Positions 57,427 through 64,000 of a stretch of 64,000 nucleotides of DNA are shown one piece after another (the first letter of the stretch is position 1; every line of letters starts with the position of its first letter). The stretch is from Actinoplanes xinjiangensis (GTDB lineage: Bacteria; Actinomycetota; Actinomycetes; Mycobacteriales; Micromonosporaceae). Location: the NCBI RefSeq assembly GCF_003148685.1, contig NZ_QGGR01000002.1, positions 682,001 to 746,000 of the forward strand, read 5' to 3'. The notes beneath the pieces were generated by a model. It had not been told where the DNA came from. It was given only the letters and a program-made list of their open reading frames with translations, and did not search any database. The translations under genes were made by a program, and so were the position numbers.

Positions 57427-58664
57427 GGCAGCTCCATGGTCACGACGGTCGGTCCACCCGGCGGGCTGGACAGGCTCATCGTGCCATCGAAGGCGGCGAG
57501 ACGGCGTTCGATGCCGTCCAGCCCGGTGCCGCGGGACGGGTCGGCACCACCGCGGCCGTCGTCGCTGATCCGCATGACCAGCGTCTCCCCGGTGTGCCAC
57601 AGCTCCACCGCACCGTTGCCGGCGGCGCTGTGCCGGATCGCGTTGGCCAGCGCCTCGGCCACCGCGAAGTAGGCGGCCGACTCGACCGGCGTGTCCAGCC
57701 GGCCCGGCAGCTCGGTGGTCACCGTCACCGGCATCGGCAGGGCCATCGCCAGCGCCCGGACGGCACCCTCCAGGCCACGCTCGGCGAGCACCGGCGGGTG
57801 GATGCCGCGGACCAGGTGGCGCAGCTCGACCAGCGCGGCCGTACTGCTCTCCCGGGCCTCGGCGAGCAGTTTGCGGGCGGTGGCCGGGTCGGCGTCGACG
57901 ATCTCCTCGGCCAGCCCGATCGTCATGCCGAGGGCGACCAGCCGGGCCTGGGCGCCGTCGTGCAGGTCACGCTCGATCCGGCGCAGCTCGGCGGCCTGGG
58001 CGTCGACGGTGTCGGCCCGGGTCGCGGTGAGCCGGCTGACCCGCATGCGCAGCTCGGCGGCCCGGGTGGGAGCCAGGAACAGCCGGTTGAAGAGGGCGTC
58101 GAAGCGGCGCAGGTACGGCGCGGCGGCGATCCCGATCGACAGGATCAGCGCACCCTGCGGCAGCGACAGGAAACCCTCGCCGATGGTCTCGATCGGCCAG
58201 AACATCCCGTAGCCGTACGAGTCGGTGCCGAGCCAGATCCAGAGCGGGATCAGCAGGATGCCCTCGATCCCGTACGCCGGCAGGGCCAGCGACAGCACAC
58301 CCAGCACCAGGCCGGCCAGCGCGCCGGGCAGCAGCCACGCGACGTCCCGCCAGGTCGCCGGGTCGGTGACCAGCCACTGGTAGTAACGCAGGCTGCCGAA
58401 CACCACCCCGTCCGGGCGGGGACGGTACGGCCGGACGATGGTCACGCCCCGCCCGGCGGCGAGGCGGCGGGCCACGTCGGCCCGTGCCCGGATCAGCAGG
58501 GTCATCAGGGGAAACAGCAGCAGTCCGATGCCGAGCACCGGGGTGAGCACCAGTCCGACCACGAAGAACGCGAACAACGGAATGTTCACGACGGCGAGGG
58601 GGACGGCGAGCAGCCCGCCGGCGACGGCACGGGCACCGTCACGGATCCAGTCACGCGAGTCCAT
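57378..58664 (-). CDS. NarL-type sensor histidine kinase (DesK-like position)
   Basis: A 428-residue membrane kinase. Residues 10-240 hold roughly five to six membrane helices in two groups with a long membrane-near segment, as in lipid-sensing kinases. The HisKA_3 domain has the phosphoacceptor in RRIERDLHDGAQARLVALGM; the HATPase domain carries AVAEALANAIRHSAAG and ISDDGRGGAD. ATG 58664 follows a GATGAGGGC ribosome region. It is divergent from the desaturase gene and overlaps its regulator gene. Confidence 0.92.
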   Translation of the reverse strand: MDSRDWIRDGARAVAGGLLAVPLAVVNIPLFAFFVVGLVLTPVLGIGLLLFPLMTLLIRARADVARRLAAGRGVTIVRPYRPRPDGVVFGSLRYYQWLVTDPATWRDVAWLLPGALAGLVLGVLSLALPAYGIEGILLIPLWIWLGTDSYGYGMFWPIETIGEGFLSLPQGALILSIGIAAAPYLRRFDALFNRLFLAPTRAAELRMRVSRLTATRADTVDAQAAELRRIERDLHDGAQARLVALGMTIGLAEEIVDADPATARKLLAEARESSTAALVELRHLVRGIHPPVLAERGLEGAVRALAMALPMPVTVTTELPGRLDTPVESAAYFAVAEALANAIRHSAAGNGAVELWHTGETLVMRISDDGRGGADPSRGTGLDGIERRLAAFDGTMSLSSPPGGPTVVTMELPCVLSSPKTLPSSGTG

Positions 58665-58696
58665 GCCCTCATCCTGGTCACCGGGCGCCAGGTTGT

Positions 58697-58716
58697 CGGT
58701 AGGGCCAGCACTACCG
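58697..58716. promoter_or_regulatory. Candidate response-regulator binding site
   Basis: The inverted repeat CGGTAG-N8-CTACCG lies in the 108-bp divergent gap between the kinase and the desaturase genes, 56 bases upstream of the desaturase start. Its two 6-bp arms fit a dimeric LuxR-type regulator. No close published site is known to me. Confidence 0.5.
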
Positions 58717-58772
58717 GGCTTCGGTGGCCTGGCACTCCTGACCGCCGGCCACCGGACCGGTTCGCTGTAACC

Positions 58773-59810
58773 ATGACGACGACCGCAGCAGAGACGCGAA
58801 CCGCCGGAAGCGACTTCGCCGAGCTCAACCGCCGGATCAACGCGGCCGGCCTCCTGCGCCGGCGGCCCGCCTACTACGCCGTACGCCTGAGCCTGGTGTC
58901 CCTCGCCCTGATCGGTGGGTGGACCGCCTTCGTCCTGGTCGGCTCCTCGTGGTGGACGCTCGCCGTGGCGGTGTTCCTGGCCGTCGTGTTCACCCAGGTG
59001 GCGCTGGTGGCACACGACCTCGCGCACCGGCAGGTGTTCCGCACCAACCGGCCGAGCGCGCGGGCCGGCCGGATCGCCGGGAACCTGGCGATCGGCATGT
59101 CGTACGGCTACTGGATGGACAAGCACACCAAGCACCACGCCAACCCCAACCACGACGACCTGGACCCGGACGTCGGCCCGGACGTGCTGGTCTGGTCCCG
59201 GGAGCAGGCGCGCGGCAAGGGCTTCACGGTCCGGCACCAGGCGTGGCTGTTCTTCCCGCTGCTCACTCTTCTGGGGGTCTCCCTCAAGCGGGACAGTGTG
59301 CGGGCGCTGGCCGGCGGCACGATCAAACGGCGCGGCCTGGAGACCGTGCTGCTGGCGATCCACTTCATCGGGTACGCCGCCGCGCTGCTCCTGGTCCTGT
59401 CGCCGGTGCAGGCGCTCGCCTTCCTGCTGGTGCACCAGGCACTGTTCGGCGTCTACCTGGGCCTGACCTTCGCCCCGAACCACAAGGGCATGCCGCACCC
59501 CGACGGCACCGAGGACTTCCTGCGCAAACAGGTCCTGACCTCGCGTAACGTGCGGGGCGGGCGGTTCGTGGACGCGGCGCTAGGCGGGCTGAATTATCAG
59601 ATCGAGCACCACCTGTTCCCGGCCATGCCGACCCCGAACCTGCGCCTGGCCCAGCCGATCGTGCGGGACTACTGCGCCGAGATCGGGGTGTCCTACGAGG
59701 TGACCGGGCTGATCGAGTCGTACCGGCAGGCGCTGCGGCATCTGCACGACGTCGGTGCGGATCTGCGCGCCCGGCGAGGTTCCGGTGCCGGCCTCCCGGA
59801 CCGGGCGTAG
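58773..59810 (+). CDS. Membrane fatty acid desaturase
   Basis: A 345-residue acyl-lipid/acyl-CoA desaturase with four membrane helices and the three histidine boxes: HDLAHRQ, HTKHH and QIEHHLFP. It puts a double bond into membrane acyl chains, using two iron atoms and an electron donor. ATG 58773 has no strong ribosome site but the next residues are a typical soluble N-part. It faces the DesKR-like two-component system, as des does desKR in Bacillus subtilis, suggesting control of membrane fluidity. Confidence 0.93.
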   Translation: MTTTAAETRTAGSDFAELNRRINAAGLLRRRPAYYAVRLSLVSLALIGGWTAFVLVGSSWWTLAVAVFLAVVFTQVALVAHDLAHRQVFRTNRPSARAGRIAGNLAIGMSYGYWMDKHTKHHANPNHDDLDPDVGPDVLVWSREQARGKGFTVRHQAWLFFPLLTLLGVSLKRDSVRALAGGTIKRRGLETVLLAIHFIGYAAALLLVLSPVQALAFLLVHQALFGVYLGLTFAPNHKGMPHPDGTEDFLRKQVLTSRNVRGGRFVDAALGGLNYQIEHHLFPAMPTPNLRLAQPIVRDYCAEIGVSYEVTGLIESYRQALRHLHDVGADLRARRGSGAGLPDRA

Positions 59811-59953
59811 AGTCGCCTTACCGCAGGAAGCGGTACGGTGTTGTGACAATCGAGCGAAATCCGACTACGGGCCGCCTTGATCGGCATTACCCCAGGTAGT
59901 AACCCTGGTTCACCGGCGGGCCACATAGCGTTTTCAGAGGATTAAGGTTTAAA
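59811..59953 (+). promoter_or_regulatory. Promoter region of the CDP-alcohol phosphatidyltransferase gene
   Basis: About 140 bases with a clearly lower GC content than the surroundings. A CCAGG-N7-CCTGG inverted repeat at about 59893-59909 precedes the GTG start by 45 bases, and AGAGGATTAAGG offers a ribosome site. No coding sequence is seen. Confidence 0.4.
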
Positions 59954-60832
59954 GTGCCGCGCGTGAAGGTGACCTTGCAGGAGATCCGGGAACGGACCTA
60001 CAAGCCGGTCGACGCGTGGTGGACCGTGCTTCTGGTCGACCCGCTGGCGTCTCGACTGGTGCGTCTGGTTGCGCCGTACCGATGGATCACGCCCAATGTT
60101 CTGACTCTCATCGCGTCGATCTTCGGATTCGGCGCGGCCGCCTGTTTCGCCACCGGGGAGCGGTGGGCCCTCGTCGCCGGTGGCGTCCTGTTCCACATCA
60201 GCTTCGTGGTCGACTGCATGGACGGCAAGATCGCGCGGCTGAACGGGACGGGCACGATGTTCGGGCAGTGGCTCGACTTCGTCCTGGACCGGGTCCGGGT
60301 CTTCTTCATCGCGCTGGCCCTGTTCGGTGGCCAGTACGCGCGGACCGGTGAGGTGTCGTACCTCTGGCTGATGGCCGTGGCGATCTTCCTGGACCTGTTC
60401 CGGTACCTGAACAGCGCCCAGATGGGCAAGGTCCGCCGCAGCATGAAGGACCAGGTCAACGCGTTCCGCCGGCCGGCCGCGGTGGAGGCCGACGCCGCCG
60501 CCGAGATGGCCGAGCCGTCCGACGAGATGTCCGAGCCGTCGCCGGCCGGTGGTGGCTCGCTGAAGAGCCGGATCGGCGAGACGCTGCGCCGCAACCGGAT
60601 CCGCACCCACCTGTTCAGCGGCATCGAGTACGAGATGTCGGTCTTCATCATCGCCCCCATCACCGGGCTGATCTTCCCGATCACCGTCGCGGCCGGGGCC
60701 GGGCTGCTCGCCTTCGAGGCGTTCCTGATCTACAAGCTGTACCGGGCCTGCCAGCAGTTCCCCGGGAAACTGGCGGCCGCCAGGGCCGCCTACGACGAGA
60801 ACGAGACAGAACGCGTCTCCTCCTCCGTCTGA
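59954..60832 (+). CDS. CDP-alcohol phosphatidyltransferase family protein
   Basis: A 292-residue membrane enzyme with about six helices. The signature DG-x2-AR-x8-G-x3-D-x3-D is complete in the segment starting DCMDGKIARLNG (residues about 87-110). A charged Glu/Ser/Pro-rich loop (about 165-200) splits the C-terminal half. The family joins a CDP-activated lipid with an alcohol; the acceptor here (inositol, glycerol phosphate or other) cannot be told. GTG 59954 is used because AGGATTAAGG lies before it. A strong hairpin ends the transcript. Confidence 0.9.
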   Translation: MPRVKVTLQEIRERTYKPVDAWWTVLLVDPLASRLVRLVAPYRWITPNVLTLIASIFGFGAAACFATGERWALVAGGVLFHISFVVDCMDGKIARLNGTGTMFGQWLDFVLDRVRVFFIALALFGGQYARTGEVSYLWLMAVAIFLDLFRYLNSAQMGKVRRSMKDQVNAFRRPAAVEADAAAEMAEPSDEMSEPSPAGGGSLKSRIGETLRRNRIRTHLFSGIEYEMSVFIIAPITGLIFPITVAAGAGLLAFEAFLIYKLYRACQQFPGKLAAARAAYDENETERVSSSV

Positions 60833-60850
60833 GGTCACCGATCCTTGCGC

Positions 60851-60876
60851 ACCCCCGGCGTCCCGGCGCCGGGGGT
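60851..60876 (+). terminator. Hairpin terminator after the CDP-alcohol phosphatidyltransferase gene
   Basis: A perfect 10-bp stem (ACCCCCGGCG with its complement) and a 6-base loop, 18 bases past the stop codon; GCTCCGTTTCT follows, giving a short U-rich tail. Confidence 0.85.
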
Positions 60877-60937
60877 GCTCCGTTTCTGCCACCGGCGAAC
60901 CTCTCAGCGGCCACCGATCGCGGGCGAAGAGACGGCC

Positions 60938-61372
60938 ATGACAGAGCCCACCCCCGGCGTTCCCCTCACGGTCAAACTGCGGCTGGTGAGCGCCAACTCG
61001 GGCCGGCCGCGGACCGGCTGCACGGTCAGTCTCTGGCACTGCGGCGGACACGGGACGGCCGGCCGGCAGGCCGCCGACCCGGCCGGCTGGGTGTCGTTCG
61101 GCAGCGCGTTCCCCGAGGCGCGGGCCGGGCACTGGCCGCACGTGCACTTCGCGGTCCACTCCGGCGACGCCGGCGGGGTGCTGCACACCGCCCAGCTCGC
61201 CCTACCGGGTGACGCGTGCGCCCAGGCGTACTGCGCGGCACAGCGGCGGCGACTCGACGGGATGAGCATCGGCCGGGACGGCTGCTTCACCGGAGGGTGG
61301 ACGCTGGAGATACCTTCGGTGACCGGCGACGCGGCCCGCGGGCTGGTGGCCACCCGCACAGTGGGCGTGTGA
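60938..61372 (+). CDS. Intradiol-dioxygenase-like protein, probably non-catalytic
   Basis: A 144-residue beta-sandwich protein resembling the core of intradiol ring-cleavage dioxygenases: GCTVSLWHCGGHG then AGHWPHVHFAVHSG. The two His iron ligands (H68, H70) are kept. The tyrosine ligands are not: the whole protein has one Tyr, outside the expected positions. It has no signal peptide. It may bind metal or a ligand without dioxygenase activity. ATG 60938 is in frame and follows a GAAGAGAC ribosome region. The C-terminal part has extra Cys residues. Confidence 0.7.
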   Translation: MTEPTPGVPLTVKLRLVSANSGRPRTGCTVSLWHCGGHGTAGRQAADPAGWVSFGSAFPEARAGHWPHVHFAVHSGDAGGVLHTAQLALPGDACAQAYCAAQRRRLDGMSIGRDGCFTGGWTLEIPSVTGDAARGLVATRTVGV

Positions 61373-61396
61373 CCCGGGCCCGGATAGATTGGCCCG

Positions 61397-62995
61397 ATGC
61401 CACGACGCCGTCTGCTCTACGTCCTGGCAGTGGTGGCCATGCTGGGGCAGATGGCGTTCGCCATGGTCACCACCGCGATGCAGCAGTCGCCGACCATCGA
61501 CGAACCGGTCTACGTGGCCACCGCCGAGGTCTACCGGCAGCAGCACAGTCTGCGCTACAACCCGGAGCACCCGCCGCTCGGCAAGCTGATCATCGCGGCC
61601 GGGACGGCGTTCGCCGGCGCCGAGTTGGACCCGGCGTACCCCGGCAACCAGACCCTGCTCGGGCGGCACCTGCTCTACGAGTCCGGTAACAACCCGTTCC
61701 ACCTGATGCTGCTGGCCCGGCTGCCGGTCATCCTGCTCACCCTGGTCTTCGGACTGGTGGTGCTCCTCTTCGCCCGCGACCTGGCCGGGCCGTGGGGCGG
61801 GCTGATCGCCCTCACCCTGTACAGCTTCTCCCCCGACGTGATCGCGCACGGGTCGCTCGCCACCCTGGACGTGCCGGCCGCCGGGATGCTGCTCACCGCC
61901 TTCTGGGCGGCCTGGCGCGCACGGACCCGCCCCGCGGTCTGGGTTCCGGTGGCCGGGGCGGCGCTCGGGGCGGCCCTCGCCACCCGGATGAGCGTGCTTC
62001 CGGCCGTACCGCTGCTGGTCCTGCTCGCCGGATGGTCCACCTGGCAGGCCCGGACCGATGACCTGAGGCGCCGCCTGCTGATCGCCGCCGGAGCGACGCT
62101 GGGCGCCGGTGTGATCGCGGTGGCGGTGGTGTGGTTCGTCTATCTCGTGGTGGATCCGCGGCTGCGCTGGACCACCCCACCGAACCTGCCGGACGTGCGC
62201 GGGCTGAAGCGCCTGGCGGTGGACCTGCTGCCGTTCCCGCAGGCCTACACCGACGGCATGCTGGTCCAGTTCAAGTTCGAGAACCGGCTGTTCAACGGGT
62301 TCCTGCTGGGCGAGTCCTACAAGGGGTCGCCGTGGTATTACATGCCGGTCGCGATCCTGATCAAGACGCCGCTCGGGATGCTGGCGCTGTGGGCCGGCGG
62401 GCTCTTCACCATGCTGATGGTGCCGCGACTGCGGGCGGCGCTGCTCTACCTGGTGCCGGTCTCGGTGGTGCTGCTCCTGCTCACGATGATGGGGGCCCGC
62501 AACTACGGCACCCGGTACGCGATCCACCTCCCGCTCTTCCTGGCCGTCGCGGCCGGCGCCGTCGCGCTGATCCGGTTCCCCCCGTCGAGGATCGCCGCCG
62601 GGCTGCTCGCGCTCTGGGTCGCCGTCGGTTCGGCCCTGACGTTCCCGTTCTATCTGCCCTACTCCAACGAGGCCTTCGGCGGGACCGCGAAGACCCACCT
62701 CAACCTGCACGACGCGAACGTGGACTGGGGGCAGGACCTGGCCCGGCTCGGGCAGTACCTGCGGACCGAACATCCGGGCGAGCCGGTGTGGCTGGTGTAC
62801 AAGGGGGCCGGGGTGCCCTCCTACTACGGGATCGCGGCGCGGGATCCGTACTCGGTGCCGCTCGGCGAGATCCGCGGTCTGCTCGTCGTCTCGGACTCCC
62901 GGGTGGCGCTCGCGGGACCGCGGCTGAAGCAGATGATCGCCACATCTCAGGAGATAGGCCACGTAGGCCATTCGATCAGGATCTATCGCCGCTGA
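61397..62995 (+). CDS. GT39-like membrane glycosyltransferase
   Basis: A 532-residue protein with 11-12 membrane helices. The catalytic-type acidic pair is in SPTIDEPVYVA (Asp near residue 35), and the next loop has RYNPEHPPLGKLI; both are hallmarks of the ArnT/PMT (GT39) fold that uses polyprenyl-phosphate sugars. The helices and the loop with FLLGESYKGSPWYY fit the family. The C-terminal soluble part (about 420-532) may bind the acceptor. Neither donor sugar nor acceptor can be named. The start is 24 bases after the previous stop. Confidence 0.85.
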   Translation: MPRRRLLYVLAVVAMLGQMAFAMVTTAMQQSPTIDEPVYVATAEVYRQQHSLRYNPEHPPLGKLIIAAGTAFAGAELDPAYPGNQTLLGRHLLYESGNNPFHLMLLARLPVILLTLVFGLVVLLFARDLAGPWGGLIALTLYSFSPDVIAHGSLATLDVPAAGMLLTAFWAAWRARTRPAVWVPVAGAALGAALATRMSVLPAVPLLVLLAGWSTWQARTDDLRRRLLIAAGATLGAGVIAVAVVWFVYLVVDPRLRWTTPPNLPDVRGLKRLAVDLLPFPQAYTDGMLVQFKFENRLFNGFLLGESYKGSPWYYMPVAILIKTPLGMLALWAGGLFTMLMVPRLRAALLYLVPVSVVLLLLTMMGARNYGTRYAIHLPLFLAVAAGAVALIRFPPSRIAAGLLALWVAVGSALTFPFYLPYSNEAFGGTAKTHLNLHDANVDWGQDLARLGQYLRTEHPGEPVWLVYKGAGVPSYYGIAARDPYSVPLGEIRGLLVVSDSRVALAGPRLKQMIATSQEIGHVGHSIRIYRR

Positions 62996-63034
62996 CCCTT
63001 GAAGGTTACCGACGGGTAATGCTTAGGTGACACG

Positions 63035-64000
63035 ATGACGCACTTCGACATCGTGATCGTGGGCAGCGGCTTCGGTGGCAGCGTCAGCGCTCTGCGGCTG
63101 GCGGAGAAGGGATACCGGGTCGGCGTGCTCGAAGCCGGCCGCCGGTTCACCCCCGACACCCTGCCCAAGACCTCCTGGGATCTGCGCAACTTCCTCTGGG
63201 CACCCCGGCTCGGGATGCGCGGCATGCAGCGGATCACCCTGCTCAAGGACATCATGGTGCTGTCCGCGGCCGGGGTCGGCGGCGGCTCGCTCGTCTACGC
63301 CAACACGCTCTACGTCCCGCCCGCGCCGTTCTTCGCCGACCCGCACTGGTCCGGCATCACCGACTGGTCCGCTGAACTGGCGCCCTTCTACAACCAGGCC
63401 TCCCGGATGCTCGGCGTCGTCGAACAGCCGACCATGACCTCGTCGGACGTCGTCATCAAACAGGTCGCCGACGACATGGGGGTCGGGCACACGTTCCGGC
63501 GTACCCCGGTCGGGGTGTTCTTCGGTGAGCCCGGCAAGACCGTGCCCGACCCGTACTTCGGCGGCGCCGGCCCCGACCGCACCGGCTGCGTCGAATGCGG
63601 CAACTGCATGATCGGGTGCCGGGTGGGCGCCAAGAACCGGCTCGACGTCAACTACCTCTACCTCGCCGAACGCGCCGGGGTCACGGTCCACCCGGACACC
63701 GAGGTCACCGCGGTGCGCCCGGCCGGTGAAGGCTGGCGGATCGAGACGCGCCGCGGTGTCTTCACCGCCGGGCAGGTCATCCTCTCCGCCGGTGCACTCG
63801 GCACCCAGCGGCTCCTGCACGCCATGAAGGACCGCGGAGTGCTGCCCGCCCTCTCCGGCCGGCTCGGACAGCTCACCCGCACCAACTCGGAGGCACTGCT
63901 CGGCGCCGCCACCAAGGACGTGCCCGACCAGCCGTTCTCCCAGGGCATCGCGATCACCTCGTCGTTCCACCCGGACGCCGACACCCACATCGAGCCGGTC
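63035..64000 (+). CDS. GMC-family FAD oxidoreductase with Cys cluster (3' truncated)
   Basis: The frame is open to the window edge, giving 322 residues. The FAD dinucleotide motif IVGSGFGGSVSALRLAEKG is at residues 7-25. The GGGSLVYANTLYVPP segment near 85 and AGALGTQRLLHAM near 252 are typical of cholesterol oxidase-like GMC enzymes. Between them lies CVECGNCMIGC, a four-cysteine pattern like an iron-sulfur or zinc site, seen in a subgroup of these enzymes. The substrate may be a sterol or other alcohol. ATG 63035 is preceded by a weak GGTGA site. Confidence 0.88.
   Translation, partial: MTHFDIVIVGSGFGGSVSALRLAEKGYRVGVLEAGRRFTPDTLPKTSWDLRNFLWAPRLGMRGMQRITLLKDIMVLSAAGVGGGSLVYANTLYVPPAPFFADPHWSGITDWSAELAPFYNQASRMLGVVEQPTMTSSDVVIKQVADDMGVGHTFRRTPVGVFFGEPGKTVPDPYFGGAGPDRTGCVECGNCMIGCRVGAKNRLDVNYLYLAERAGVTVHPDTEVTAVRPAGEGWRIETRRGVFTAGQVILSAGALGTQRLLHAMKDRGVLPALSGRLGQLTRTNSEALLGAATKDVPDQPFSQGIAITSSFHPDADTHIEPV

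Overview
The window is very GC-rich and gene-dense, with many GTG starts and 1-4 bp gene overlaps. Its gene families (ESX-type secretion proteins, a SARP-type regulator, DesABCD-type siderophore genes with an iron box, laminaripentaose-producing glucanase, VTC/DUF4956 genes) point to a filamentous actinobacterium, most likely of the Micromonosporaceae (Actinoplanes-like). The genus is an inference from gene content only.

Layout. 1-2523: right end of a type VII-associated polymorphic toxin cassette (YbaB-like, EspC-like and WXG-like proteins, CdiA-type tRNase tip, SitI3-like immunity protein). 2697-4137: secreted phospholipase A2 and polyphosphate kinase 2, convergent. 4473-4742: tRNA Val-Cys-Gly. 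4857-8338: two small proteins and a membrane GGDEF/EAL protein. 8411-15677: SARP/NB-ARC/TPR regulator, dipeptidase, MpaB-type oxygenase, HEAT-repeat protein. 15681-18685: DUF4956, VTC polyphosphate polymerase and Cthe_2159-like beta-helix operon. 19028-19286: second copy of the tRNA Val-Cys-Gly cluster. 19401-22322: ApbE, FMN-binding protein and ferric-reductase-like protein (covalent-flavin electron transfer). 22469-25193: cobL-cobM-cobK. 25247-29803: two unknown membrane proteins, an array of palindromic 63-bp repeats, an NAD(P)-binding protein, a PQ-loop protein and an unknown protein. 29870-30319: DUF1905 protein.

30352-37664: iron-box-controlled hydroxamate siderophore operon with two unusual fusions (GNAT-IucA/IucC and penicillin acylase-GNAT). 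37869-39500: CBM2-GH64 beta-1,3-glucanase. 39760-45741: GH51 arabinofuranosidase with its ABC importer and a divergent LacI-type repressor with a palindromic operator. 45725-47211: OFA-family transporter with a 30-residue partner. 47248-48927: ECF sigma factor and a putative membrane-anchored partner. 48965-53519: LigD-type polymerase, acyl-CoA dehydrogenase, Cache-PAS-GGDEF protein. 53713-56798: membrane alpha/beta hydrolase, small membrane protein, BNR-repeat exported protein. 56788-59810: DesKR-like two-component system divergent from a fatty acid desaturase. 59954-64000: CDP-alcohol phosphatidyltransferase, degenerate intradiol-dioxygenase-like protein, GT39-like membrane glycosyltransferase and a GMC oxidoreductase cut by the window edge.

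Themes: iron and electron handling (siderophore, flavin reductase cassette), polyphosphate metabolism by two unrelated routes, polysaccharide breakdown and uptake, c-di-GMP signalling, and interbacterial antagonism. The observations most worth following are the in-frame single-stop junction between WXG protein and toxin, the two siderophore fusions, the repeated palindromic element shared by two intergenic loci, and the duplicated tRNA cluster. No core secretion machinery, CRISPR array, rRNA or insertion sequence is visible.
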